From the NCBI GenBank assembly GCA_021030915.1, contig JAGEMR010000003.1, positions 1-64,000 of the forward strand: a DNA stretch of 64,000 bases, read 5' to 3'. Positions 30,508 through 42,011 of this stretch are shown here, piece by piece (position 1 is the first letter of the stretch; every line of letters starts with the position of its first letter). This stretch comes from Astrothelium macrocarpum (lineage: Eukaryota; Ascomycota; Dothideomycetes; Trypetheliales; Trypetheliaceae). The position numbers and the translations under genes are program-made. Below the pieces are notes generated by a model, which did not search any database, was not told the origin of the DNA, and saw nothing but the letters and a program-made list of their open reading frames with translations.

Positions 30508-32215
30508 TTATGCTCTTGTAAACTCAAATTGGCTTGGCTTTCTTCTTTTGCCGTGCTTCAAACTGTAATGTACTCGTAACGCTGCCAAGCTTTTGTGGGG
30601 GAATTGTCTTTTAATGGCATTCCATGGTTGACCTTCTCTCTTTAATCTAATCAGATTTTCAGTTTCTTCTTTCGTCCATCTTGCTCGCGTGATGCCTCTC
30701 TGCCAAGAATCCCCATCTTTATCGAGCGTACCAACCTTTTGATGGTTGTCATCGTCACTCCACATCTTGTTATACAACTCTCCCAGTTGTGCAGGGCTTA
30801 TTGTGGTGCTGATCTGTAACGAGCCATCTTGCATGAAGAGCACCTCGGTCGGCATTGAGACTTTCGGAATCGGTGTGTCTAGAGCGGACTTCTCTGTATC
30901 GGGCGCAGAAGCAGAACAGCGGCGGTCTTGGCTATCCTGTTGCCTGCCCTGTTGCCTGCGGTGCGGGACCGCACGCCTCACGTTCCCCGGATTACGGACC
31001 ATCGTAAAAGGACCTGCTCTGTCTGTGTATGTCACGGCCTTCGCGAGACGGTTGGGGGTCTCTATCGTCAGACCGCTCAAAGGACGGGCGGACGCTCGGG
31101 TGAGGGAGGGGGGTCGGCATGAAACCGCGAGCGAAGACTCCTCGTCTGTATCAAAGAAGGCAACGTCGGTCGTATCAAAATCGCTGTGTGCCTGGGCGAC
31201 GGGCGATCGAGGGCTATCGGAGAAGACTTCGTGAGAGTCGAGCATATCGTGATGCTCTCTCTGTGAGAGGTCTGCACTTCCTTCGTGGCTTTCGCCGTCG
31301 TATTTATGACGTTTGTAGGTTTGGGGAGAATCCTTGTCAGAATCTGTTTGATGGAATCTCCACTGCTCGGCAACCTCTCTTGAGTTGAGAGGCTCCTCGT
31401 CCGTATCACAGGAGGAAACGCTATCCGAATCAGAATCGCTCGGAACCGAGGTTGGCAATCGAGGATCGTTAGAGAAGATTTCGTGAGAACCGATCGCTCC
31501 GCGGTGCTTCCTCTGTAAGAGGTCTGCGCTTCCTCCGCGGTCCTCACCGCGGGAATCATGATGTTCGTCGGTTTGGCGACAAACGTTATCGGAATGTAAT
31601 TGATCCGGCTTCCGCTTCTTGGCAGTCGTTCTTGAGTTGATGTTCTCTCCCGGTTTTGGGTCGCCCAGATGGATGTGCATTGACGGCAGCATCCCTGATA
31701 GCCTTCGTTGTTGTAGCTCACTACTGATCTCGGTAATCTCGGCTTGTGGAACTGGTTCCTGGGTAAACTCCTCTGTTGGAGATTTCGGTTCCGAAAATAA
31801 TACTGTATCTATGATATGAGGCTGAACTGTCGATTGAGAAGAAGACCGCTCCGGCTCTTTGTTGTGGCCAACATCTCCTTTAAAGTCGTCAGCCAAAGCA
31901 TATGAATCATGAACAAACACACAAACCGAGTTTCGGAGATTCGAAGGGTTTGTTTGTCGTTTGGTGATCAGTCCCGACGGGGACGTCGACACCTGACCAG
32001 GGACCATCGTCCTCCTTCGATACTTGCTGAGGTGTCTCGTCCTGCGATGGCCCGCTCGACTCGCTCTCCTTTGCGGCAGCGCCGCTGGCATGGAGGTCAG
32101 AGGCCAGCTTTTGCCTCGATTCGGATGAAGCTTGGCGTTTGATGGGAGGGCCTGTGTAAAACTTCATCCGATCAACGGCATCTTCAGCCGAGACGCGGAA
32201 AGCTTGTCGAGACAT
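30508..32215 (-). CDS. Myb/SANT-like domain protein, 530 aa
   Basis: Exons 32215-31993 and 31877-30508 are joined by a 115 nt intron (GTGTCG...GGCTGACGACTTTAAAG), in frame. In-frame ATGs at 32233 and 32290 are alternative starts. A C-terminal Myb/SANT-like helix set (ARWTKEETENLIRLKREGQP, WNAIKRQFPHKS, ALRVHYSLKHG) has the spaced Trp and Phe residues of DNA-binding Myb repeats. The middle is disordered and holds an internal duplication: GGSADLLQRKHR..SHEIFSNDPR and EGSADLSQREHH..SHEVFSDSPR, each followed by a TDEE-ending acidic run. Probably a lineage-specific chromatin or transcription protein. Confidence 0.65.
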
Positions 32216-34386
32216 TGTGAGTGTGACTGCCATAATTGATACCGCAAATCCAGACACAGATAATCGAGAAGTGTCGTATTTCCTAGGCACGAGGGAAGAG
32301 GGCTGGCGAGAGGCTTAAATACACGGCTCTTTTGTCATCTCCCTACCTCGTATCATGACTTCGCGCCTCCGCCCCGACGCCCATCAGACCATCCCTGCGT
32401 CTCTGGCGTATCAAGCTGAGTTCATGCGTGGGATACGGCACAGCTCGGCGGCTTCAGAGGCTTGGGCGCTGCGGTCAACTCTTCACTAACGACTGCATAT
32501 CCAGATCCAGTCCTCTGAGCCAATCGCTCTACCAGCATCAGGGATGAGAATTAGGCAAGAATGCATTCATGACCTCAGCTCAGACGCGGGCCCCCGTGGT
32601 ATGATCTCGGTGTTAGAGCTTTTAGTGGCAATGCTCTGGCCTGCTAGTTTTCATTGGAGATCGGCGAGAGTTGCAGATACAAGGGGAGTCTATTTGGAGA
32701 CATCGGGCTATGCATGCACGATATAGCTGCCCGTGCTCATTATGGCGGATGAAAGAGAAATAACGAGATGTAGACTGAAAAAACGCTGATGAGTCGATCG
32801 ATTCTCTAGCTCTTCGTTATAGAATAGTAAACATATCCTATCTGACGAAATGAATTTCTGGTTTGATAAATCGATTACGATTGATCATTTCCTTCAGATC
32901 TATCACTGCCGGTGATATGATATGAATCGGTGCATATCTTGTGTGTATATCAAAGACTCTCAGACTTAGGCGGATCTTGATAAGAAGATGGGAGGCCTGG
33001 ACATACTGTAGCGAGCTGAGCCCACATTTGACATCCTACAACTCTCGACAAAGACATGAAAGCCAATCAAGAGATCTTGCTTGATGTCGTGATAAAACGT
33101 GAGGTGGACAGCACTGAGAGATGTTAAAACAGCGAGAGACTACGGAGCTGCTGTGCCACAGCCCGACTCCAACTAGACCCATCTTAGTAACCAACGCCGA
33201 TAACTGACAAATTGAACTCTATTACCTTATTAAGCAACTGTCATTTCCTAAATCGGTGACACCAGCAGAAATTTTATATTTAAAATTCTGAAATCATAAA
33301 ATTTAAAAATTATCAATATTTTGATAAATAATTATAAATGATATAAATATATTATTATAAAAAATAATAATAATAATTATAATCCATTTTCGTGAATTAA
33401 TTTATAAAACGTTTTTGATATAATTTTATTTAAATATTTTTAATGATATAATATATTTAATTTTTTTAATATAATTTTATAAAAATCTTTTTTTATCGAT
33501 ATTATATCAATTTTGTGATAAAATATTATATTTAAAGAATTTTTATTCCAATTTTATATATTAATAAATATATAATAAAAAAATCAAAAAATAAATCAGA
33601 TCAAAATATTTTTTAAATTTTATTTAATTATTTATTTCATTTTAAAAGAAATTGAAATTTTTAAAATATACTAAAATAATTTCTTTTTAATAATAATTCA
33701 TTTAACGTGTAATTCAGTTTTTTTCAGATCAGATTTCTGCAATATTATAAATAAAAATCCGTATCATTATATTGATAGAAGATATATCTCTTTCAGAAAA
33801 TCTATTGATCTCATTCAAAAATATTTTTTTTTGTTATTTATTGAATAGATTTTTATTTTCTTTATATTCATCCTGTGAGGCCTGTATTCCTCTTCAGTGT
33901 TTTAAGAGAATCGTACAATCGCAGCCATGTTTTCTAATAATAGGAGCAATTAGAGGATTCTCTTGCAAATTCAGATCAGCAAACGTAACCTCAATTGGAG
34001 TCATATTCGTTGAGATATTGTAATAATAAGACGTAGAAGTTGAAATTTGGTGGGTGTGCGAGCTGCCGGGCCGTGCGCGCTGCAGGGAAGACTCCTATCG
34101 AATTGTCTCCAAAAGTACTGGCTCCACAAAATGTACGACACTTTGAGTAGAGCCTTAAAAGGATTTGTCAGCCGTGAACCTCTAAATCTTATCATCTTGA
34201 CATTCGTATATTAGCATTATATTACAAGCCTTAGCTCTGTACAAAGGTTTAAGTACGGAAACTACCTACCAATGAACCAGCTGACTTCGATGCAGCCAGT
34301 AGAGGTATATTGCTATACGTAAATATATACAAATAGAAACCAATTGAAGGCGCTCCAGTCATGAAAGATGATATCTTACCTTCATT
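32216..34386. other. Gene-free region with an extreme A/T island (about 33237-33770)
   Basis: From about 33237 to 33770 the sequence is almost only A and T (runs such as AATAATAATAATAATTATAA), in sharp contrast to both flanks. No coding frame, RNA gene or repeat unit is recognisable in 32.3-34.3 kb. A short ORF at 33772-34023 is A/T-driven and not credible. The island may be a RIP-degraded insertion or a structural A/T block. Confidence 0.6.
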
Positions 34387-37300
34387 TCAAAACAACACAA
34401 TCGCGACGATCCCTGCAAAAACCACTGCAAGTGTTCTTCCGAATCTCTTAAATCTCGAGTCAAAAACTCCACTTGTCGTTTGCGCCACTGCATTGCCACC
34501 AAGTGTATTCTCCGCACTCCCAGTGGGCGTAGCAGTAGAAGAACTAGGAGCAGTAGGAGCAGCAGAATACACCACCGTACTACTCCTCTCCCCCGCGCCA
34601 CCAACGACGACTCCCGAACTCTCCGCCGACACGACCATGCCATCAATCGTCGCTGCCATTCCACCAGGAGATAGAGTGTGCCCATCAATGACCACAACAC
34701 CAGACTTATCCTTTTCGGACACAGTCAAAGCCGATCCATCGAGCGTGACGACCGCTTGCGAAAAGTCTGCTATGGTGGTGCTGGAGATTGGCGCGGGAAG
34801 TGATGAGTATGCCTCAGTAATGGCAGCAACGCCTGTGCCGATGACGAGACCAGAAGTGTCTGCGCTGACGACTTGGCCATTTGGAAGCGTCATGGCGCTA
34901 CCGCCGGGGACAAGCGTATGGCCGTCGATGATGATCCGGCCGGCGGAGGATTGTGCGGTAAAGGACTGGCCGTTGGCGGCTGTTATGATGGCGCCGATTG
35001 CTGCCGCGACAGCAATATTAGAGCCGGAACTAGCAAATCTGGAATAGGTGATTATGGGGGTTTGAGAGCCAGCTGGGACTCCACCAAGGACGAGTATACC
35101 GGATGAGGCTGCAGAGACGACCTGTCCGTTGGCAAGTGTTATGGCGGCACCACCGAGGGAGATTGTTTTGCCTGCAACAACGACAGCCTCGTCGGAGCCT
35201 GGAAGAGCTGTAGCGGTATACGTCTGGCCATCAGCATAAAGGACAGCACCAAATTCGCCTGAAGGGCCGCTGGCGCTTCCTTCTTTCGAGTTCCCGCTCG
35301 CTGCTGAGGGAATACTCACAGTGCTTGCGGGGTCTCCATTTCTACCTGGGATAATGACTATGCCAGTCCCGATAGAAATAGGTGTGTTTCGAACAGTGGC
35401 AGACTGACCGGGGTGATACGTTAAGCCTCCAATGACGATTCCATTGGAGTCGTCAGGAGCAGCGGAGATGGCAATGGCTCCTACACTAGTGGTGGGTTGT
35501 AAGCCAAACCCGGATCCAGCATTGGAAGATCCTGAGTCTGGTCTGGAACTTCCTCCAAAGTCTGACGGTTTTGATTCCAAACCTGAGCCTGAACCCGAGG
35601 CCGAAATTCCCGCACCCGCATTGCTCGAACCAGAGACTCCTCCTGCCAAGCCTGAATTCGGACTCGCACCTGGGCCTGCTGAAGGATCTGATTCCGAACT
35701 TGAACCGGAAGATTCTGGGTCCCCATTACTTCCTGAGCTGGGATGTGCGTGTGAGCCGAAGTCTGAAGAAGCGGAGCCTGATTCTGGTTTTGGAAGTCCT
35801 GAGACCATGCCTGAATTCGAGCCCGAGCCCGAGCCCGAGCCTGCGTCTAGACCTCCCGTCCCGTCTAGTATCGAAATGATAGCTCCCCCAGCCGGGTCAT
35901 CTGAACCGCCGTTGCTTGTCACTGGGGCAGGCACAGGACTCGGTAATGTTACGCTCTGGCCATTTCCACTTCCACCTTGCTGGTTGCTGTCCCCACTGCT
36001 TCTAACACCTCCGCTACCCAGAATGGAAGAGACGATGCCCCCTGTCTTCACGCGACTTGGCGGAGAATCCTTCGGATCGTTTGGGGCAGGAGCCGAAGTC
36101 CGAGCCGGAGCTGGAAATGAAACTGGAGCCGGGTCATTCGAAGACGCTGGCTTAGCGGAATCCGGCTTGTTCGTTCGGATAGGAGGAGGCGGACCCGCAG
36201 TCGTTGTCTGAGGCACAGTATTCGGCTGGGGCGTTGGAAGCGGTGCAGGCTGGCGATTGGAACTTGGAGGCGGCGCGTGACTAGAGAATGGCACGGCCGC
36301 AAAGCTAGCCCCGGTGAGGACATAAGGTGGATCGTAGAGGCCCTCGAGGTCGAGAGCGCAATGAGCCCATTGCGGGTCGATGGAGCGAAGTTGGGGAGGG
36401 ACCGCGAGGGTTTGGCTGACGGCGTCTTGGAAGATAGTAAAGCACGGGGCCTGGACGTTTTGGACGCCGTCAACAGCGTTGGGCCACATCCACCATGAGG
36501 CTGGGGCAGTGCAAGGGCCGTCAGGAAAGTAAGGATAAGCGGGGGCGGGAATAGGTGTGATGAGATCTTCAAAGTCGAAGGAGTAGGCAGCATCAACGAA
36601 TTCATGGTGATAGCCGAAGACGCTGTATATATCGGACGATTTCAGGGTGAGGATGGTTGAGGTGTGTTGTGCACCTACGTAGCCGCAAGAACCAGATGCA
36701 TAAACTGTCGCAAGGGAGATGTATGCCTTATTTGCCCAGAATGTCATACCATTGACGACATCGTAGAAACCTTCATCAGGTGGAAGCGTCTCATTGATTG
36801 GCGCGTAATTGCAAGGCGCTGGCTCGTAAGGACTATCCACAGAGGAAAACGGTGCAGTAGTAGGTCCAAATGGGCAAGTAGTCAATGGCCGAGTGGATGC
36901 GCTGCAGATATTGCGAGAAGCGTTTGCTGTAACAGGAAAGTACATGAGGCGGACATCGCCTCCATAGATCATACATGAGCCACAACTACTATTATAGGTT
37001 GCAGTACTATGGACGTCGAGAGTGGTTGTACAATTTGGTTGCCATGGGAGGGGTGCTGTCGAATAACAAGCCGGGTAGACCCAGATGCTCCGGTCAGCAG
37101 CCAACGTGGATCCAAACACAGTATAAGTGCCGTTAGTAGCTATGTACGTAGTATCATTAAGAGTTAAGATAGGTGCGGTCCCCGGTGCAAGTTCAGTAAT
37201 AGTTGATTCGGCGAACCCGGTTCCTTTTGGAGATCTTATTGTGAGAGCTGTAGAGGACGAGTCGAAGGAAATAGTGGTTTGGACAGCAAAATCCGAGTTA

Positions 37301-37857
37301 ACTTGAGTGTAAAAATGATTGGTGGCACTGATATAGACAGACCAAATGTAAGCACAGTCTGATTATTGGACTGTACAGACTGGAGACGGAGAGGGACCAG
37401 GGTAAACCAAGGAGTCCGTCGAGTAGGTTACTATCGCAGTTGGAGTAAGGTGACCCACAACTCTGGGGTAGCCATCGCATAGAGTGGTGATGCTTGCCGA
37501 ATAATTGGTGCCAGTCGTCGCATAGCTTACAGTTTGCGTTTCCCCTTCTCTGACTGAACGCGCGGTCCACCATTGATGTACTTCTTCGCACAGTTGCGCA
37601 TATGATATACCGGTGCCCGAAGGCGCAACAGACACGGCTGTAGAGTTTGCTCCCAGCGTCCAAGGTCCAATTGATGAGACTGGACAGGATATTGAAGGCG
37701 AAGGCGCATCCGAAGCAGACGAACCTAGGCCTTCTAATATGAGGCTACCAAGTCCCGTAGAAGGCGCGACGCTGGACGATGAAGCGAAATTTCCGGATAA
37801 AGTAGATGCTAGGTCGGTCGAGTCTAAAGACAAAATCAGCTTAATAAGTAGCGCCAT
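34387..37857 (-). pseudogene. Secreted/surface adhesin-like protein with one in-frame TAA
   Basis: One frame is open from 37857 to 34387 (1,157 codons) except for TAA at 37365-37363. On both sides the sequence is clearly coding: PSPVCTVQ, stop, SDCAYIWSVYISATNHFY. Before the stop is a hydrophobic N-terminus (MALLIKLILSL) and a Cys-containing Ser/Thr-rich part. After it come a Cys-rich domain (NCTTTLD, SCGSCMIYGGDVRLMYFPV), a Pro-rich linker, a 250-residue Ser/Gly tract (GSGSGSGSN, PESGSASSDFGS), and three beta-repeat-like units (TLANGQVVSAASSGILVLGG; TLPNGQVVSADTSGLVIGTG; TIDGMVVSAESSGVVVGG) joined by HTL-x-PGG-type links. The end is hydrophobic (TLAVVFAGIVAIVLF), as in a GPI signal or membrane anchor. 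A preceding exon may supply a fuller signal peptide (VILLLEISA before the ATG). Pseudogene, readthrough or base error cannot be told apart. Confidence 0.7.
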
Positions 37858-39208
37858 CGCAGATATTTCAAGTAGTAAGATGACACCTACTTTTCAAGGT
37901 TGGAGTATTTGCCAAGAGACTTAGTGTCAAAGTGAAAAACGCGAAGGGAATGAGCGCGGATGGGGTACCACCTGCAAGGCACAGCATGGTGAGCCCACCT
38001 CTGCTCAGGGTAGATAATAGTCAAAGATGGAAAGATGTTGACCACATATAAACTGGACGAGGGATGACTTTTTTTTCAGTTCCACGACTGCACATGAACT
38101 GTTCTGCAATGCTAAAGAAAGAGAAGAGAAAGGACGACAAGGATTTGAATGTTTTGCTGCTAGTGTACAATCCTTACCTACTGCATAATATCTAGGCGCG
38201 TCTGAAAGCTAGCGTTGATACCTGTGTATCTAGGCTCAGATAGTTTGATTGGATCAAAAGTTTTGATATCAAGAAGAATACATGAGCAATGGACTGTACT
38301 GCACATGGACTGTGCAGGATGACTACATGTCGATGAGTGAGAGTATCTCCAGTCCGCTTCATTTCTTTAGGATTACGTTCGACTGAGAGGAATTACTCAC
38401 GTGGGTGTGAGTTTCATGATCACCAACCCTAGTTATCGGAGCTGACAGATGCTGTACAGCATGTACCGTAGCTGCGGCCGAGGATTGGCAATGATAAGAG
38501 CAAACTAATGCGGGAGATCTGCAGGCAATTTGGGATCACCCACCCTCGCGGGGCGACCTGAAGATGCGGATTGGGAAAGAGGGAGCGAGCTGGCGAATAG
38601 GATTTCTGTTCTTCATAGCTTTGGGCATGCCGACGCTTTGAGTTGGTTGACTCGATTTGATAATCACTATTGGGGGGCTTGGTGGGTGGCAGATTCATCC
38701 TAAAACAGAAGTAAACGCCATCTAGTGGACGCCTTTATTCTATTCGGGACGCATTGCAAAGCACCGCCCTTTAGCAGGTCATTCTAGAGATCTGAGCCAA
38801 TCGACAACTAGTGCGGTTGTATTCTGCCTTACAACTAACAAAAACACAAGAGCTGTAATCACCAGATTTTAATTTGTGCTAGACTGAAAAGGGGATGGGT
38901 ACAAGGGTTTGACTTATAGTTTCGTAACCCAGATGCTCACGGCAGGATAGCATAGCCATAATTTAGGACAAGAATCTGTTACTCAGGTAAGTAAGCGACA
39001 GCAGAACCCGACGAACGGAGCTATCATGTGTGAGTATCCTGGTATGCTTCATTGGATTGAGGTATTTACTAGCGCTACTACTGTCAGGATTAAACAACAG
39101 ACTAGCGAAATATGGTGTCTTGACCTGGCCAAGAAGTAGCTCAGGGAGAGCAAGCCGTATGACCCACAGGCTGATCAGCTCCGTATTCAACTTTGCGTAT
39201 ATCAAAAT
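37858..39208. other. Intergenic, nothing recognised
   Basis: It holds the presumed promoter of the adhesin-like gene at its left end and the 3' flank of MCM5 at its right end. A minus-strand ORF at 38429-38698 has no support beyond being open. Confidence 0.4.
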
Positions 39209-41552
39209 TCAAACCCCGCTCCGATACACCTGCGCGCCCCCATGCCGAACCTGCACCGTCTCCCTCCTCTGCAGCACCACCAACGCCCGATTTAGACTCG
39301 TCTCGCTGTAGCCCCTCCCCTCGACAAACTCCCTCCTCAGCGTACTCAAGCTCGTACTCCACCCAATCGGCAACCTCCTCCGCAGCTCCTCCTCCACCCG
39401 CCCCGTCTCCTCCACCAGCTCGCGGTTCCCGCCCACGCCCGGGCCCTCGGCGCCCTGCGCAACGGCGTCCATGGTCGACGCCAGGAACAGCCGGATCGCC
39501 TCGTCGACGTGCGTCTCGTCGGCCAGCGTCTGCAGGCGCAGTTTCGCGAGCGACTCTGCGATGCGCGTGATGGCTTCGAGCTGGCGGATGGTGATGGGGA
39601 TGGACGAGCGCGCTTGCGACGTGAGCTCTGCGGCGTGGAGTTGGCGGCGGAGGGCGACGAAGTGCGAGGAGAGCTTTTCGGCTGCTGCAGCGGAGAGGCG
39701 CGGTGCGCAGCGGCTGGATGAAGTAGGTTAGTAGATGTCTCGGATGAGTGGTCCCAAAGGGGGGAGAGGAAGACATACGATTTGCAGTAGCTGATGTATC
39801 GTTTCATCTTTTCGACGGGGATTTCGGCTTGCACTTGCTCTTCGATACCGCGGCCGCCCATGTGGATGCCCATGACATGTTTGGCGATTCTTTCGTCGCG
39901 ACCACGCTCGTGCTCGTCACGGACGATGAAAATCATGTCGAATCTTGACAAGATTGTAGTTTGGAAATCAATGTTTTCACCTGGCGTCTTGAGGTCGTCA
40001 TATCGTCCAAAGATTGGATTTGCAGCTGCTAGCACCGAAGTTCTTGCGTTTAGAATGGTTGTAATGCCTGCCTTGGCAATGGATATTGTTTGTTGCTCCA
40101 TAGCCTCATGAATTGCGACCCGGTCTTCATCCCTCATTTTGTCGAACTCGTCTATGCAGACCACACCACCGTCTGCGAGCACCATGGCACCTCCTTCTAG
40201 GTAGAATTCCCGAGTATTGGTATCCCTCTGGACGGATGCTGTGAGACCTGCTGCAGAAGAACCTTTGCCGGAGGTATATATTGCGATTGGCGAGACTTTT
40301 TCTACGAATTTCAATAGCTGAGATTTGGCAGTACCTGGATCACCAAGAAGCAGCACGTTGATGTCACCACGAAGCTTCATGCCGTCTGGAAGGATCTTTT
40401 TAGAACCACCCATCAGAAGGCATGCTATTGCCTTCTTGATATCTCGGTTCCCGTAAATTGAAGGGGCGATGCAATTTGCAAAGACTTCGTAAAGATCTGG
40501 TCGTCTACTCATTTCAAGAAATTCCTGCTCTTCTTCTTCTGTGAACATAGCATTGCCCTTCATTGTGTAATCGACATCAGTCTGGATGCCTACGGCACGC
40601 ATGTACGGGTTCCGAATGGCAACAGCTGCGCCATTTGACGATTTTCCTCCTTTGGATTGGTATATTGAGAATACGCCCATTACGGTACATCTTGATCCAG
40701 GCACAACGCGATTTGTGAGATATCGATCAGCAGATATGAGAATGTGACGCGGTAGTTCGCCAACAGGGACATCGTCTGGAGCCTCTTGTAGCTTAAGCAC
40801 CTGCTGATCTATGAATTGGCATTTTTCGTGGACAACGAAATATGGATCTATTGGACATTTTGCGCTATCTTCGCCTGGTAAGCGGTCTGCTCCGCATGTT
40901 CTTGGTAGCGAGACGCCTGAGAATCCGCTAGTGACTTCAATTGCGTCCATGTGCTGGCAATTGCGGCATTGAATGGCGAGTTTTGTTGCCTTGGACGATA
41001 GGGTAGAAGCGCCGATGACAATGCCTGGTATTCGTACAAGGTGAGAGACATTTGTTGCTGTGAGACCACGAATAGAAGTTTGAGAGGCTGTTGAATGGAG
41101 GAGAAGCTGGTGGTCGGGGAGGTCGACTTTTTTGTTCGACGGATATACTATTCTCTGAGTACATTCTCTGAGGGCTGCCTCAAACTATGAATGAAATTAA
41201 CAACGACTCAAATCGACGTTATTGCAATCCTCACCAATGGGATTATCTCAGCTGGCTCATTATTAAGCTTATGAGCAAGTTCCTCGTTATAAGAGATTAA
41301 GTGTGCAATGTCGACGTCGCAGTAGTATTGTTTGACAAGGGCATTTTCCCGGATTTGATCTCTATCAACGTGTTAGCCTTGAATTTCGGCTTTCATTCGT
41401 CCAAAGACGAACCGGTATATAAAGACGTTATCAAGATGGAATTCGAGGATGAAGTCAACAAGCGCTCGTTGTATGGAGCCACGAGTGTCCGGGCCTGTGG
41501 CACTACGATCCTCGCCAAAGAGACTGAGAGAAAAAACGGATTGACGATCCAT
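39209..41552 (-). CDS. MCM5: MCM5, DNA replication licensing helicase subunit
   Basis: Four exons (41552-41413, 41361-41235, 41184-39779, 39713-39209) give 725 aa, the normal size. The introns are 51, 50 and 65 nt with GT..AG ends and the frame is checked. The N-terminal domain has DQIRENALVKQYYCDVDIAH and LVRIPGIVIGAS. The zinc-binding CRNC...CGADR region follows. The AAA+ core has Walker A GDPGTAKS, Walker B VCIDEFDKM, the MCM arginine finger LSRFD, and sensor segments (AAANPIFGRYD). The C-terminus (RRQLHAAELTSQARSSIPIT, RQLEAITRIAESLAKLRL) is the winged-helix end. MCM5 forms the Mcm2-7 ring with Mcm2/3/4/6/7, loaded at origins in G1 and part of the CMG helicase in S phase. The last exon is much more GC-rich than the rest. 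Confidence 0.97.
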
Positions 41553-41648
41553 TGTTCCAGTAGAGCATTAAAGATGTGGTGGTGGTGCTTGTGGTGGGGT
41601 GCTTGAAATGCTGAGGTGCAGAGATAGATAAATGGCTTTGCTCGGGCG

Positions 41649-41672
41649 ACGCGTTCTTTTGAGCGGACGCGT
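41649..41672 (-). promoter_or_regulatory. Two MCB boxes (ACGCGT) upstream of MCM5
   Basis: ACGCGT occurs at 41649-41654 and 41667-41672, about 97 and 115 bp before the MCM5 start. In fungi this palindrome is bound by MBF (Mbp1-Swi6), which drives G1/S genes including MCM subunits. The location is as expected; binding is not shown. Confidence 0.7.
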
Positions 41673-42011
41673 TAATGGGCGTTTAGTTCGCGTCAAGTGT
41701 TTGCAATATGATCAAACACCGCCAAAGTCACTGCCTGGCACGTGCTTGGCTGCCGAGGATGGGCGGAGCGGAACCGTGCACATTGGGCGGAAGAGAGCAA
41801 AGACACCGACAGAACAAAGGGACGAACGGCACAGCAATTCCACATAACCAATCAATCGGCAGTCAAATGTCTGCGGAGACCTATTCTCCTTCCCCAAACC
41901 TTTTTTGCTTCTAAATTTCATAACCATGGTGCAGTGGTGATCTTATCTCCTGCCATATCATGACACTTTCCCCATGCCTCCAGCTCGCAGTCATATCCTC
42001 CCGCCGAGACC

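Noticed and set aside
33772..34023. 83-aa ORF beside the A/T island
   Set aside because: Composition is driven by A/T and Phe/Leu/Ile codons; no start context, splice sites or family match.
35432..36211. Plus-strand ORF of 259 aa, Glu/Pro-rich
   Set aside because: Antisense of the Ser/Gly tract of the adhesin-like gene; low-complexity repeats create mirrored open frames.
37369..37386. 18 nt GT..AG segment that would remove the in-frame TAA of the adhesin-like gene
   Set aside because: Far below the minimum intron size in this window (about 44 nt) and without a branch point.
39346..39740. Arg/Ser/Pro-rich open reading beyond the MCM5 exon 3 donor
   Set aside because: It is intron read-through and a wrong frame of exon 4; splicing at 39779/39713 restores the MCM5 C-terminus.
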